A stretch of DNA of 33,779 nucleotides, taken from Muribaculaceae bacterium (GTDB lineage Bacteria > Bacteroidota > Bacteroidia > Bacteroidales > Muribaculaceae). Where the stretch lies: positions 1-33,779 of the forward strand of contig JAGAJP010000035.1 of NCBI GenBank assembly GCA_017626045.1. Reading direction: 5' to 3'. The notes beneath the pieces are model-generated. The model did no database searches, was not told the DNA's origin, and was given only the letters and a program-made list of their open reading frames with translations. Position numbers and translations under genes: made by a program. Shown piece after piece: positions 24,659-33,659 of the stretch; position 1 is the stretch's first letter; every line of letters starts with the position of its first letter.

Positions 24659-25423
24659 ATGAAGCAAGAAAATGAACTAAAATCGCTTTTGACAGATCAA
24701 CAGTTTGAAGCCTCGGATAACAGAGAGGGATTACTCGCCCAAGCAAAAGCGTGTGCAAACAATTATGCATTAGCAACAGAAGGCATAGCGGTCATCTCAG
24801 ATTTTCAAAACAATGAATGTCATATTTATTCCGGAAAATTCGGTCAAACAATAATGAATCTTCCAGAATATATGGTAGACCGTAATTCCGCCTTTGAAGA
24901 CATTATATTCTGCCATGCAAAAAAAGACGACCTTATCGAACGCCATGTATTGGAGCTTCGTTTCTTCAACTTCATAAAAGAATTGTCAATAAATGATAAG
25001 ACAAACTTTTCAGCTTCGTGCCTCCTCAGGTTTTATGGAAACGACGTCAATGAAAGGGTCGAAATGCTTCACACAACGAGGTATCTCAGCTGTAGCGCCA
25101 ACGGAAGTGTCCTATTCGGTCTTTGCACTTACATTCCGTACCCCATCTCCCATAGCCGACAAACTGGAATCATTGTCAATTTATTAACGGGGGAAACGGT
25201 TGGCCGAGACATATACGAAACGAGTGACCGTAAAATTCTTAGCCGCCGGCAACTTGAAATACTGTCCTTGATAGCCAAAGGAGTGCCAAGCAAACAAATC
25301 GCTGACAGGTTAAACATATCCATTAATACTGTCAATCGCCATCGTCAGGATATTTTAGCGACATTAAAAGTCGCCAATACCGCAGCCGCTGTTGAAATTG
25401 CATTAAGAATGAACCTTATCTAA
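24659..25423 (+). CDS. LuxR-type transcriptional regulator with PAS-like sensor region
   Basis: The 254-residue protein ends in a LuxR/FixJ HTH (about 191-254: 'LSRRQLEILSLIAKGVPSKQ', then 'INTVNRHRQDIL', the recognition helix). The N-terminal 180 residues look like a PAS-type sensor fold ('ATEGIAVISDFQNNECHIYS', 'LFGLCTYIP', 'GIIVNLLTGETV'), typical of Bacteroidales single-component regulators. There is no receiver domain or phosphoacceptor Asp pattern. I prefer the ATG at 24659 over an in-frame ATG at 24617, which lies only about 7 nt after the predicted transcription start. It is followed 3 nt later by the first copy of a 22-nt repeat that probably contains its own or a partner's binding site. 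Confidence 0.85.
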   Translation: MKQENELKSLLTDQQFEASDNREGLLAQAKACANNYALATEGIAVISDFQNNECHIYSGKFGQTIMNLPEYMVDRNSAFEDIIFCHAKKDDLIERHVLELRFFNFIKELSINDKTNFSASCLLRFYGNDVNERVEMLHTTRYLSCSANGSVLFGLCTYIPYPISHSRQTGIIVNLLTGETVGRDIYETSDRKILSRRQLEILSLIAKGVPSKQIADRLNISINTVNRHRQDILATLKVANTAAAVEIALRMNLI

Positions 25424-25425
25424 AG

Positions 25426-25474
25426 ATTGGTTAGAAATCAGTATTGCACCAGCTATTATTGGTCCTTATTTTTG
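25426..25474 (+). promoter_or_regulatory. Operator-like repeat copy 1 plus promoter of the acyltransferase remnant
   Basis: The 22-nt repeat (25426-25447, beginning ATTGGTTAGAAATCAG) ends in TTGC. Its TTG (25444-25446) is a -33 element, followed after 20 nt by TATTTTTG (25467-25474). The part upstream of the -33 is where a class II activator would bind. Confidence 0.65.
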
Positions 25475-25504
25475 CATTACAGATAACAAAAGCAAAATGG
25501 CCAT

Positions 25505-25871
25505 ATGAACAAATCAGCTGGTATATTAGAAATTGAAGCAGGTATAACGGTAATGCACAATGGATTTGAACGTATTTTTAGTTCCGTTCCAATTCACTTT
25601 GGCAAAGGTGTTTCTCTTGCAAACGGTGCTTATATTTATTGCACCGGAGAAGGTGATGACATCTATATAGGAGATTATAGGTGGGGAGCTTGTTTTGTCT
25701 CCGGGAACAAGAATTGGCACTCATTGTTCTTTTGGTACTGGAACTATAATTGTTGCAGGAGGTTTTTGTATCGGAAATGGATGTGTCATGTCACATGGAT
25801 GTACTATAACTCAGGATGTTCCTGACAATTCGTTGGTTGTCGGCCGTAGAGGGTTGATATTCAATAAATAA
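25505..25871 (+). pseudogene. Frameshifted hexapeptide-repeat acyltransferase
   Basis: The first frame (from ATG 25505) encodes about 60 residues with hexapeptide-like turns ('VPIHFGKGVSLANGAYIYC', 'IYIGD'), then goes off pattern. The correct continuation is in another frame from about 25687 to the TAA at 25869-25871: 'LSPGTRIGTHCSFGTGTIIV', 'CIGNGCVMSHGCTI', a classic left-handed beta-helix, ending in 'SLVVGRRGLIFNK'. Removing one G from the GGGG run at 25683-25686 joins the frames into a product of about 121 residues. It is either an inactivated gene, a sequencing error or a variable tract. O-acetyltransferase activity of the parent is inference. The first-frame ORF runs to 25825. Confidence 0.75.
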
Positions 25872-25901
25872 AACCGGCATCTATATTTAACTGATACGAA
25901 A

Positions 25902-25950
25902 ATTGGTTAGAAATCAGTATTGCGCACATCTTATATTCTATCTAATTTTG
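25902..25950 (+). promoter_or_regulatory. Operator-like repeat copy 2 plus promoter of the first DUF1349 gene
   Basis: This is an exact second copy of the 22-nt repeat (25902-25923), again with TTG (25920-25922) at -33, 20 nt, then TAATTTTG (25943-25950). Repeat-to-box spacing is the same as in copy 1 (19 nt). Confidence 0.7.
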
Positions 25951-26008
25951 CAACCGCAAATAAATCACAAGGAAGTTGCAATTTAATAAAAATCAAATCA
26001 ATATCACA

Positions 26009-26755
26009 ATGAAAAAATTGGTATTTATCGCAATCATTGCAAGTCTTGCTATGACAGGATGCACCCAGAAAGAGCAAGAGAAAAAAGTAGGAAGTTCTGA
26101 CAAGAAAGTTACAACGGAAAACGTTGAACTCGCTACATGCAATATCAATGTAGGAGGAATCCGTTTTACAAAGTCTAAAAACGGCGGAGAGAATGCTGTC
26201 ACCCTTTTGGATGACACCCTCAAATTTGTGGCCGGTTCCCAAACGGATTATTTCCGTTCTCCGGACGGAAGCGTTGTAAATAGCTCTGCCGTCATCTTTA
26301 CAGAGGTTGACAACACGAAGCCTTTCACTTTTACGGCTAAAGTAAAGCCGGACTTCACCGAAACCGGAACATACTCGGCTGGTGTGCTATACGCATACGA
26401 GAATGATACGCATTGTCAAAAACTATGTTTCGAACAGGATGAATATGGTGTTCATCGTGTGGTGTCAGTTCGCACAATAGGCACTTCAGATGACAATAAC
26501 CATCAGGCAATTATCGGTTCGTATGTCTATATGAGATTATCTTCCGATGGCACTACTCTTGGCAGTTATTTTTCAGAAGACGGGAAAACATGGCACCTGG
26601 CCCGTCTCTACAAGAATGATTTTCCGGAAGAGCTGCTTCTTGGCCTGAGTTCCCAAAGTCCTAAAGACGATGCACACACCTGCTATTTCACGGAAGTGTC
26701 GCTTAAGCAAGAGGCTGTAGCCAATTTTCGCATAGGTAAGCTCAATGGGGAATAA
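26009..26755 (+). CDS. DUF1349-like lipoprotein (concanavalin-like fold), copy 1
   Basis: This 248-residue protein has a lipoprotein signal ending at Cys18 (SLAMTGC) and a beta-sandwich domain resembling DUF1349/YesU-type carbohydrate-interacting proteins. Supporting blocks are 'FTFTAKVKPDFTETGTYSAG' (first strands), 'LCFEQDEYGVHRVVSVRT', 'SYVYMRLSSDGTTLGSYFSE' and 'DGKTWHLARL'. The last is the family's 'S-DGK-W' motif. It sits in the envelope, probably at the outer membrane. The ligand is unknown. The frame is open to 25976, but the ATG at 26009 gives the signal peptide. It lies directly after the repeat/promoter copy 2, and a second member follows 59 nt downstream. Confidence 0.8.
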   Translation: MKKLVFIAIIASLAMTGCTQKEQEKKVGSSDKKVTTENVELATCNINVGGIRFTKSKNGGENAVTLLDDTLKFVAGSQTDYFRSPDGSVVNSSAVIFTEVDNTKPFTFTAKVKPDFTETGTYSAGVLYAYENDTHCQKLCFEQDEYGVHRVVSVRTIGTSDDNNHQAIIGSYVYMRLSSDGTTLGSYFSEDGKTWHLARLYKNDFPEELLLGLSSQSPKDDAHTCYFTEVSLKQEAVANFRIGKLNGE

Positions 26756-26814
26756 ATTTCCACAACCTTGGCACCATTACCCGGTTTTAATAAACAGATT
26801 AAATATTTCAACCG

Positions 26815-27567
26815 ATGAAGAGAATTCCATTTTTCATAGCATTGTCGCTGTTTGCATGCACTCTGTTGTCATGTCAAAATGAGAAAAAACAACAATCGTC
26901 AACAACAAACAAATCGAATATGGAAAAAAATGACACCATCTTAAAGCCATTTGTGGCAGAAAACTTGTTTTGGATCCGTGAGCCCAAACAATACACAATC
27001 ACGGACTCCTTGATAACAATCGTTTCAGAGCCTCACACCGACCTGTGGCAGCGCACCTATTACGGGTTCAGCAATGACAACGCACCAGTGCTGCAAATGA
27101 AAACATCGAAGAAGTTCTTTTCTTTCACCGTAAAGACATCGTTCAACAGTTCGGCGTTGTTCGACCAGTGTGGAATCGCAATCTATCTTGACAGTGACAA
27201 CTGGATGAAGGCGTCAATTGAATACGAGAACGAGGAATACCAAAGGTTGGGCAGTGTTGTGACAAACAACGGATATTCCGACTGGGCCACACACGACATT
27301 CCCTCTTCCATAAAGGAAATGTGGTACCGTCTTAGTCGTCGGGGAAGCGACTATTATATAGAGACAAGTACTGACGGTACCACTTTCCACCAAATGCGCA
27401 CGTTCCATTTAGACAAGGGCGACGGGGAAATATCGTTTGGAATATATGCGGCAAGTCCGGTTGAACATTCATTCACCGCACAGTTCTCTGAAATGGAAGT
27501 CGGCGAGTGCAAATGGCAGCCATGGTCAGCGGAAGATACAGGGTTCAAACAGACTGCAAACAAATAA
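26815..27567 (+). CDS. DUF1349 domain lipoprotein, copy 2
   Basis: This 250-residue protein has a lipoprotein signal (Cys20, TLLSC), a Gln/Ser/Asn-rich linker, then a canonical DUF1349 domain. Supporting blocks are 'DLWQRTYYGFSND', 'FFSFTVKTSF', 'DQCGIAIYLDSDNWMKASIE', 'QRLGSVVTNNGYSDW' and 'YYIETSTDGTTFHQMRTFHL'. It is closer to the family core than its upstream neighbour. Likely substrates are glycans, but the activity of the family is not established to my knowledge. It lies between the first lipoprotein and the MFS transporter and probably shares a transcript with copy 1. Confidence 0.88.
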   Translation: MKRIPFFIALSLFACTLLSCQNEKKQQSSTTNKSNMEKNDTILKPFVAENLFWIREPKQYTITDSLITIVSEPHTDLWQRTYYGFSNDNAPVLQMKTSKKFFSFTVKTSFNSSALFDQCGIAIYLDSDNWMKASIEYENEEYQRLGSVVTNNGYSDWATHDIPSSIKEMWYRLSRRGSDYYIETSTDGTTFHQMRTFHLDKGDGEISFGIYAASPVEHSFTAQFSEMEVGECKWQPWSAEDTGFKQTANK

Positions 27568-27614
27568 ACCGGAATTCAAAGAAAAGTTAGAGTCATAATA
27601 ATGCCCAAACAGAA

Positions 27615-27659
27615 AGATTTACCCCCTGTCACAGACAACTGTTGCGGGGGGATAAATCT
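27615..27659. terminator. Hairpin between DUF1349 copy 2 and the MFS gene
   Basis: AGATTTA (27615-27621) pairs with 27653-27659 and CCCCC (27622-27626) with GGGGG (27647-27651), with one bulged base. There is no strong T run, so it could be a terminator or a processing and stability element. Confidence 0.55.
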
Positions 27660-27728
27660 CTTAAAAATGGGAATTCTGACATTCATTCCAATATGATGTC
27701 GCAATATGTCTTTTTCAATTAGTTTAAG

Positions 27729-28919
27729 ATGAATATTCTTCAGAACCAGCATAAGCATTTACTTGTTTCCAATCGTGTTGCCTTTATGATAATAGGAATT
27801 CTTGAGGCTGCGTGGGCACCGCTTGTGCCATACGTCAAGGACACTTTTGCAATAGATGAGGGTACTCTTGGACTACTTATGCTGTGCAGTGGATTCGGCT
27901 CTGTCTGCGCACTCCCGCTTTCCGGCTTTCTTGTAAATCGTTTTGGCGCAAAGAGAGTGGTTTATGTGTCGGGGGTGCTGATGGCATTTGCATTGCTGGC
28001 AATAAGCCTTCTTATAGATGTATGGCTGACAGGCGTGATGCTTATGGTTTTCGGAGGTTGCACTATCACCATTGATGTTGCGGCAAACATGAATGGCGTT
28101 ACCGTCGAGCGCATGACGGGGCAGCATCTTATGTCTGGTTTCCATGGTGGCTATTCATTGGGTACGCTGATTGGTGCCGGAGCGATGAGCGTACTGTTTA
28201 CTTTGGGACTCATGCCTAAATTGGCTGTCGTTATTTGTATGGTGTTCATATTGCTTGCGCTGGTGTTCGGATGCGGGGATTTGTTATCGAAAGAAGAACT
28301 TACATCTGGCTCACATGTTGAGAAACCAAGGAAAAGCAAACTATATATTCCCCCTATGGTTATCGTGGTTGGATTATTGTGCTTTATCATGTATGCTTCG
28401 GAGGGCGCTGTGATGGGTTGGTCAGCCATATTTGTCAGTCAAGAGCGTGGAGTCAGCATGTCCATGGCCGGATTTTTCTACACGGCTTTTGCCGTGGCAA
28501 TGACAATTATGAGACTCTGTGGTGACAAAATAGTTAATCAATTAGGACAGAGGATGGTTGTTGCCGGCGGTACATTGCTCATTGCTGTCGGTTTCATGAC
28601 TGTAGTACTGGTTGATAGTGCCGTTGCTGCTGCCGTTGGCTTTGCAATGGTAGGTTGCGGTGCCGCCAATGTAGTTCCTCAATTGGTTTCTTTCGCGGCA
28701 CACATCAAAGGGATGGCTGTACACAACATTATCAGTTTCATTAATGCCCTTGGATATTCGGGGATACTCCTTGGTCCGGTGATAATTGGATTCATCGGGA
28801 AACAATATGGTTTGCATGTGTCATTTGTCGGAATTGCAATCTTTGGTTTAATTGTTTCGGTTGTCTCATCTATAATATTGAAGTCCAAACGGACTATATC
28901 GCAAACAGATATAAGCTAA
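27729..28919 (+). CDS. MFS transporter, YbjJ-like
   Basis: The 396-residue protein has about 12 membrane helices with the pattern of the major facilitator superfamily. The signature 'GFLVNRFGAKRVVY' (loop 2-3) and the 'MSGFHGGYSLGTLIGAG' block resemble the YbjJ/FucP-related group, and 'RLCGDKIVNQLGQR' lies in the matching loop of the second half. The substrate is unknown; sugars or small metabolites are typical. It is an inner-membrane protein, and its place beside two DUF1349 lipoproteins suggests uptake or export of a ligand they handle. A hairpin separates it from the preceding gene. Confidence 0.88.
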   Translation: MNILQNQHKHLLVSNRVAFMIIGILEAAWAPLVPYVKDTFAIDEGTLGLLMLCSGFGSVCALPLSGFLVNRFGAKRVVYVSGVLMAFALLAISLLIDVWLTGVMLMVFGGCTITIDVAANMNGVTVERMTGQHLMSGFHGGYSLGTLIGAGAMSVLFTLGLMPKLAVVICMVFILLALVFGCGDLLSKEELTSGSHVEKPRKSKLYIPPMVIVVGLLCFIMYASEGAVMGWSAIFVSQERGVSMSMAGFFYTAFAVAMTIMRLCGDKIVNQLGQRMVVAGGTLLIAVGFMTVVLVDSAVAAAVGFAMVGCGAANVVPQLVSFAAHIKGMAVHNIISFINALGYSGILLGPVIIGFIGKQYGLHVSFVGIAIFGLIVSVVSSIILKSKRTISQTDIS

Positions 28920-28933
28920 TAATGGTTATACAA

Positions 28934-28949
28934 TTCCCCAAAAGGGGAA
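28934..28949. terminator. Short hairpin between MFS gene and the convergent orphan gene
   Basis: TTCCCC (28934-28939) pairs with GGGGAA (28944-28949) around an AAAA loop. An A run follows on the right, so on the minus strand it would carry a T run before the stem only. It is a weak terminator candidate. Confidence 0.45.
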
Positions 28950-29018
28950 AAGCAAAGTGCCTCACGCTTATAGAATGGATTTATTATTTTTTCGTCATGT
29001 ACCAAACTGGATTTTTAA

Positions 29019-29468
29019 TTATTTGCTTCGATTTTTGGATTCCTTTCTAACGGTTTTGATCTGTTCGTGGAATATGGTCAAAGTTGAATCCGCACCGACC
29101 GTTTCCGTCAGCTTTTCGTAAGCCCCGACGGTCACAGCCAGTCCCGGATGCAGTTCATTGAGCATGACCGTAATCACTTTGTGTTTGCCTGCAACCGTTC
29201 TCAACCGTCTGTTTTCTTCCCGGTATTCATGCCATTGTACCCAACTGACAGTAAACAGGGCAAAGAATACGAGCGTACAGCCTATGCCAGTCCATGCGTA
29301 AGGGTTCTTGTGCCAGCCATCGGGAACTTTGCTCCATAACAACCTTATCATATTTATCGCCTTGTCGGGGCGAATTGCCTGCCATAGTCCCACTATGACA
29401 CCTTGATTTTGCTGCGCCTGTTCCGAAGCCTGCTTGTCTTTCTCCACATGCGTGTCGCAATGCCCCAA
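29019..29468 (-). CDS. Orphan single-pass membrane protein, possible gene remnant
   Basis: This 149-residue frame has one membrane helix (about 58-78, 'WTGIGCTLVFFALFTVSWV') followed by a charged, coiled-coil-like stretch (80-95) and a basic C-terminus (RKESKNRSK). I recognise no family. No ATG is available near the start: the best start is TTG at 29468, and the frame stays open upstream only to a TGA about 24 nt further. That suggests an N-terminal truncation, perhaps of a gene from a mobilizable element. Internal ATG starts (residue 40) would remove the polar N-terminus. It stands alone on the minus strand. Confidence 0.5.
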   Translation of the reverse strand: MGHCDTHVEKDKQASEQAQQNQGVIVGLWQAIRPDKAINMIRLLWSKVPDGWHKNPYAWTGIGCTLVFFALFTVSWVQWHEYREENRRLRTVAGKHKVITVMLNELHPGLAVTVGAYEKLTETVGADSTLTIFHEQIKTVRKESKNRSK

Positions 29469-29514
29469 CGTCGTGCCCGAAGGCGGCTCCCTTCACGGAA
29501 TGTTGCGGAATGTG

Positions 29515-29545
29515 TTGCAGAATTTGTAAAAAATGACTAATTTTG
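29515..29545 (+). promoter_or_regulatory. Promoter upstream of the MITE-like element (TTG-N20-TAATTTTG)
   Basis: TTG (29515-29517) and TAATTTTG (29538-29545) are 20 nt apart. The predicted start is near 29552, about 30 bp before the element. It may be the older alaS promoter, now separated from the gene by the insertion. Confidence 0.5.
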
Positions 29546-29580
29546 CAGTTTGAAACCGGATGAAGACACCGGGAATAGGA

Positions 29581-29784
29581 TGAAGTTGTCTAAACTTATT
29601 TCTTTGTTAAGATTTCGTCAGGTTTTCGAGCGGATTCTTTCACGCGAAGAGGGAGCGATGCGGGCATCGTGACCGATGAACGGGGAAGAATACGCCGAAA
29701 AGATGGCGGAAGATTGACAAAGAGAATGAAAAATTTATTATTTTTGCTTTATTTGATATTCGTAAATAAGTTTAGACAACTTCA
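29581..29784. mobile_element. MITE-like element with perfect 21-bp terminal inverted repeats
   Basis: Both ends (29581-29601 and 29764-29784) are exact 21-bp inverted repeats starting TGAAGTTGTCTAAAC. The 204-bp body encodes no transposase. No clear target-site duplication is seen in the flanks. Its interior includes a possible -33/-7 promoter (29714-29746). Solo copies of the end sequence lie at 14514 and 16815. The transposase family that would move it is not identified here. Confidence 0.75.
29714..29746 (+). promoter_or_regulatory. Promoter inside the MITE-like element driving alaS
   Basis: TTG (29714-29716) and TATTTTTG (29739-29746) are 22 nt apart, slightly long. Transcription would start near 29753, 71 nt before the alaS ATG. 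Confidence 0.55.
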
Positions 29785-29823
29785 ATATTTCAGAAACAAA
29801 CAATAGAACAATAGAATACAGAT

Positions 29824-32448
29824 ATGCCAACTTCAAAGGAAATCAGGGAGTCGTTCAAACGATTTTTTGAAAGCAAGGGACACCATATCGTTCCTTCCGC
29901 TCCGATGGTCATAAAAGATGACCCGACACTAATGTTCACCAATGCCGGCATGAACCAGTTTAAAGACATCATACTCGGCAACCGACCGGCGAAATACACG
30001 CGGGTCGCGGACTCTCAGAAATGTCTACGCGTCAGCGGCAAGCACAACGACCTTGAGGAAGTGGGACACGACACATACCACCACACAATGTTTGAGATGC
30101 TCGGCAACTGGTCGTTTGGCGACTATTTCAAGAAGGAGGCTATCGACTGGGCATGGGAATATCTCGTGGATGTGTTGAAACTGGACCCAAACCGTCTGTA
30201 TGCGACCGTTTTCGAAGGATTTGCCCCCGAAGGGCTCGAAAGAGACAATGAAGCATCCGGCTACTGGGAGGCCCATCTGCCCGCAAGCCATATTATCAAC
30301 GGCAACCGTCACGACAATTTCTGGGAAATGGGCGATACCGGTCCGTGCGGCCCCTGCTCAGAGATCCACATCGACCTCAGAAGCGATGAGGAACGGGCAA
30401 AAATCGACGGAGCGTCGCTTGTAAACAAAGACAATCCGTTGGTAATCGAAATATGGAATCTCGTATTCATGCAGTATGAGAGAAAAGCCGACGGCCATCT
30501 CGAGCCACTTCCTGCAAAGGTTATAGACACCGGCATGGGATTCGAGCGTCTCTGCATGGCGCTTCAGGGCAAGACGTCAAACTACGACACCGACGTCTTC
30601 ACACCCTTCATAGCCAGAATAAGCGAGATCTCCGGCAAGGAATACGGTAAGGACAACATGACGGATGTTGCCATGCGCGTCTGCTCCGACCATTGCCGCA
30701 CCATAGCCTTCTCCATAGCCGACTCTCAGCTTCCGAGCAACGCCAAGGCAGGATATGTGATTCGCCGAATACTGCGTCGCGCCGTGAGATATGCATATAC
30801 CTTCCTCGACCAGAAGGCACCATTCATATATCAGCTTGTGGATGTGCTCGTAGACCAGATGGGTGAGGCATATCCGGAGCTCGTGTCGCAGAAAGACCTC
30901 ATCAAGAAGGTGATAAAGGAAGAAGAGGAATCCTTCCTCCGCACACTCGACAAAGGCATCGGTCTTCTCGACACGCTTGTTTCCGCAGCCAAGAAGGAAG
31001 GTAAAACCGAAATCAGCGGTAAGGACGCCTTTACGCTCTATGATACATACGGATTCCCGCTCGACCTTACAGAACTGATACTCAGGGAGCAGGGCATGAC
31101 CCTCGACCTGAAGGGCTATGAAGAAGAGATGAACCGCCAGAAAGAGCGCGCCCGCAATGCCGCTGCCGTAGAGACCGGCGACTGGGTTACGCTTAAGGAC
31201 GGGGAGCAGAAATTTGTAGGCTATGACTGCACAGAAGCAGAGTGCCACATCCTTCGCTACCGCAAGGTTAAGCAGAAAGGAAAAGAGTTCTATCAGATCA
31301 TTCTTAACCAGACACCGTTTTACGGAGAAATGGGCGGCCAGGTCGGCGACCATGGCAAACTCATAGACTCCGAAGGCAACGAGATTAACATATTCGACAC
31401 GAAGCGCGAAAACAACATCAGCGTACACCTCAGCTACACACTTCCGGAGAATCCGGCAGACACATTCGAGGCTGTCATCGATAAGGAAGCGCGTCTCGCC
31501 ACATCCGCCAACCACTCCGCAACCCATCTCCTCCACGAGGCACTGCGCGAGGTGCTTGGCATCCATGTTGAGCAGAAGGGATCATACGTATCGCCGGAAT
31601 CACTTCGTTTCGACTTCTCCCACTTCCAGAAAGTAACACCGGAAGAGATAAGAAAAGTGGAGCACATTGTTAACTCCCGCATCCGTAAGGCTACGCCTCT
31701 TGAGGAACACCGGGAGATGCCCATAGCCGACGCCAAGGCTCTTGGCGCGATGGCTCTCTTCGGAGAAAAATACGGAGACAAAGTGCGCGTCGTGAAATTC
31801 GGAGAGTCTGTGGAACTTTGCGGCGGCACACATGTATGCAACACCGGAAACATCGGCATGGTGCGCATAGTGTCGGAAAGCAGCATCGCCGCCGGCATAC
31901 GTCGTATCGAGGCAGTGAGCGGCATCGGTGTGGAAAAAATGACTGATGAGATCCAGGACACCATGAACTGTCTTGCCATGCTGCTTGGCGGCAACGGCGA
32001 CATCCGTTCGGCTGTGGAGAAATCGATGAAGGAAAATGCCGAACTTCACAAACGCCTTGACGAGGCAAGAGCCGAACGTGTGGAGATACTCTCGACAGAA
32101 GTAATGGGCAAAGCTAAAGAAGTCAACGGAGTCAAGTTAGTGACGCTGCGAGGCATAAGACTGCCTGAGGTGGTGAAGGATGTGGCCTTCGCAGTACGTG
32201 AGAAGAGTCCTGAGCATACAGTCTTCGTCGGCACTACGGCGTCGCCCCAGGGGAAACCCCTGCTGACGGTGATGATCAGCAACGATATGGTAGCCAACGG
32301 CTTGAATGCCGGTCAGATCGTAAGGGAAGCCGCCAAACTCATCAAGGGCGGCGGCGGCGGCCAGCCATTCTTCGCTCAGGCGGGCGGCAAAGATACCGAT
32401 GGACTCTCAGCCGCTTATGACAAAATCATAGAGCTTCTTGCTCTTTGA
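29824..32448 (+). CDS. alaS: Alanine-tRNA ligase
   Basis: AlaS charges tRNA-Ala and corrects mischarged Ser/Gly-tRNA-Ala. The 874-residue protein has the class II core at the N-terminus (about 1-245, with '[10 protein letters not shown]', '[18 protein letters not shown]' and 'GMGFERL'), a tRNA-recognition helical region, the editing domain with zinc-binding HxxxH (His564, His568) and CGGTH (Cys666, His670), and a C-terminal glycine-rich DHHA1-type part ('[16 protein letters not shown]'). Length and order are normal. The gene follows the MITE-like element and is almost contiguous with hemW. Confidence 0.98.
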   Translation: MPTSKEIRESFKRFFESKGHHIVPSAPMVIKDDPTLMFTNAGMNQFKDIILGNRPAKYTRVADSQKCLRVSGKHNDLEEVGHDTYHHTMFEMLGNWSFGDYFKKEAIDWAWEYLVDVLKLDPNRLYATVFEGFAPEGLERDNEASGYWEAHLPASHIINGNRHDNFWEMGDTGPCGPCSEIHIDLRSDEERAKIDGASLVNKDNPLVIEIWNLVFMQYERKADGHLEPLPAKVIDTGMGFERLCMALQGKTSNYDTDVFTPFIARISEISGKEYGKDNMTDVAMRVCSDHCRTIAFSIADSQLPSNAKAGYVIRRILRRAVRYAYTFLDQKAPFIYQLVDVLVDQMGEAYPELVSQKDLIKKVIKEEEESFLRTLDKGIGLLDTLVSAAKKEGKTEISGKDAFTLYDTYGFPLDLTELILREQGMTLDLKGYEEEMNRQKERARNAAAVETGDWVTLKDGEQKFVGYDCTEAECHILRYRKVKQKGKEFYQIILNQTPFYGEMGGQVGDHGKLIDSEGNEINIFDTKRENNISVHLSYTLPENPADTFEAVIDKEARLATSANHSATHLLHEALREVLGIHVEQKGSYVSPESLRFDFSHFQKVTPEEIRKVEHIVNSRIRKATPLEEHREMPIADAKALGAMALFGEKYGDKVRVVKFGESVELCGGTHVCNTGNIGMVRIVSESSIAAGIRRIEAVSGIGVEKMTDEIQDTMNCLAMLLGGNGDIRSAVEKSMKENAELHKRLDEARAERVEILSTEVMGKAKEVNGVKLVTLRGIRLPEVVKDVAFAVREKSPEHTVFVGTTASPQGKPLLTVMISNDMVANGLNAGQIVREAAKLIKGGGGGQPFFAQAGGKDTDGLSAAYDKIIELLAL

Positions 32449-32450
32449 TC

Positions 32451-33638
32451 ATGCAAAGCCGAAGGAAGACAGTCGACAAGAGGGCGACAGAGACTCCCGA
32501 CAATAGGGGAGGTCTCTATATACATGTGGCTTACTGCCGCAGGAAATGCCTCTACTGCGACTTCTTCAGCGCAGGCTCGCGGATAGCACAGTGGCACAGG
32601 TATATTGATGCCCTTATATCCGAACTACGATTCAGACAAGATGAAATCGCGTGCCCCCTCCGAACAATCTATATCGGAGGAGGCACGCCTTCTCTTATCC
32701 CGACTGAAGAATTTGAGCGTCTTGTAGAGGCTCTGACGCCATTTATGAGCGAAATAGAGGAATTCACTATTGAGGCAAATCCCGATGACGTGACGGAAGA
32801 AAAGCTAACTGCCTGGAAAAGGGGAGGGGTCAACAGATTAAGCATAGGAATCCAGAGTTTTCAAGACAACCTATTGTCAGCGATAGGGCGACGGCATGAC
32901 GGCAAGACGGCGGAAGAATCCTACAGACTGGCGCGAGAATATTTCAGCAACATATCCATCGACCTCATGTTCGGACTGCCGTGCCAGACGATGGCGATGT
33001 GGCGGGAAGACGTGGACAAGGCTATCAGCCTGCAGCCGGAGCACGTGTCGGCATATTCGCTGATGTATGAGCCGGGAACCGCAATGACTGTTCTCCGCGA
33101 CAACGGGAAACTTCAGGAGATGCCGGAAGAGACAAGCGGCGCGATGTTTGCCCGGCTGATTGAAAGGCTTCGCGAGGCGGGATATGACCATTATGAAATA
33201 AGCAACTTCGCAAGACCGGGCCACAGAAGCCTCCATAACTCTTCCTACTGGCTTCAGAGGCCATATTTGGGCATTGGACCATCCGCACACAGTTACGACG
33301 GCAGAAAGTGCAGGAAAGCCAACAGCGCCGATCTGAACGGCTACCTGCGGCACTGGGCGCCGCTTGAGGGAAAGCCGGACTATGGATATGAAGTGACGGA
33401 AGAAAGTCTCAGCGCGGTGGAACTACGCGAGGAATATGTGATGACGCGTCTGCGGACACGAGAGGGAATACCGCTTGACGACTACTCAAACAGGTTTGGC
33501 GAGATAGAAAAAGAGGCGCTTCTGAAAAGAAGCGTCACGATGATTGAAGACGGAATGCTTGAGTTGAAGGAAAACCGACTGTCGCTATCGGAAGACGCCA
33601 TAATGGTGTCGGACTCAGTGATTCTCGCTATTGTATAA
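32451..33638 (+). CDS. hemW: HemW-like radical SAM heme chaperone
   Basis: This 395-residue protein is the HemN-like protein HemW, a radical SAM family member that binds heme and is thought to insert it into respiratory enzymes; it is not itself a coproporphyrinogen dehydrogenase. The 4Fe-4S motif is Cys29-x3-Cys33-x2-Cys36 (YCRRKCLYCDF), followed by 'IYIGGGTPSLI', 'NRLSIGIQSF', 'SIDLMFGLPCQT' and 'HYEISNFARPG'. It starts at the ATG 2 nt after the alaS stop, better than an upstream in-frame TTG that overlaps alaS. It is probably cotranscribed with alaS. Confidence 0.93.
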   Translation: MQSRRKTVDKRATETPDNRGGLYIHVAYCRRKCLYCDFFSAGSRIAQWHRYIDALISELRFRQDEIACPLRTIYIGGGTPSLIPTEEFERLVEALTPFMSEIEEFTIEANPDDVTEEKLTAWKRGGVNRLSIGIQSFQDNLLSAIGRRHDGKTAEESYRLAREYFSNISIDLMFGLPCQTMAMWREDVDKAISLQPEHVSAYSLMYEPGTAMTVLRDNGKLQEMPEETSGAMFARLIERLREAGYDHYEISNFARPGHRSLHNSSYWLQRPYLGIGPSAHSYDGRKCRKANSADLNGYLRHWAPLEGKPDYGYEVTEESLSAVELREEYVMTRLRTREGIPLDDYSNRFGEIEKEALLKRSVTMIEDGMLELKENRLSLSEDAIMVSDSVILAIV

Positions 33639-33659
33639 TAAGTAGCTAAGAAAAATTAA

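Noticed and set aside
30577..31566. 329-codon antisense frame inside alaS
   Set aside because: alaS has all family motifs across this region; the antisense frame is a product of codon bias.
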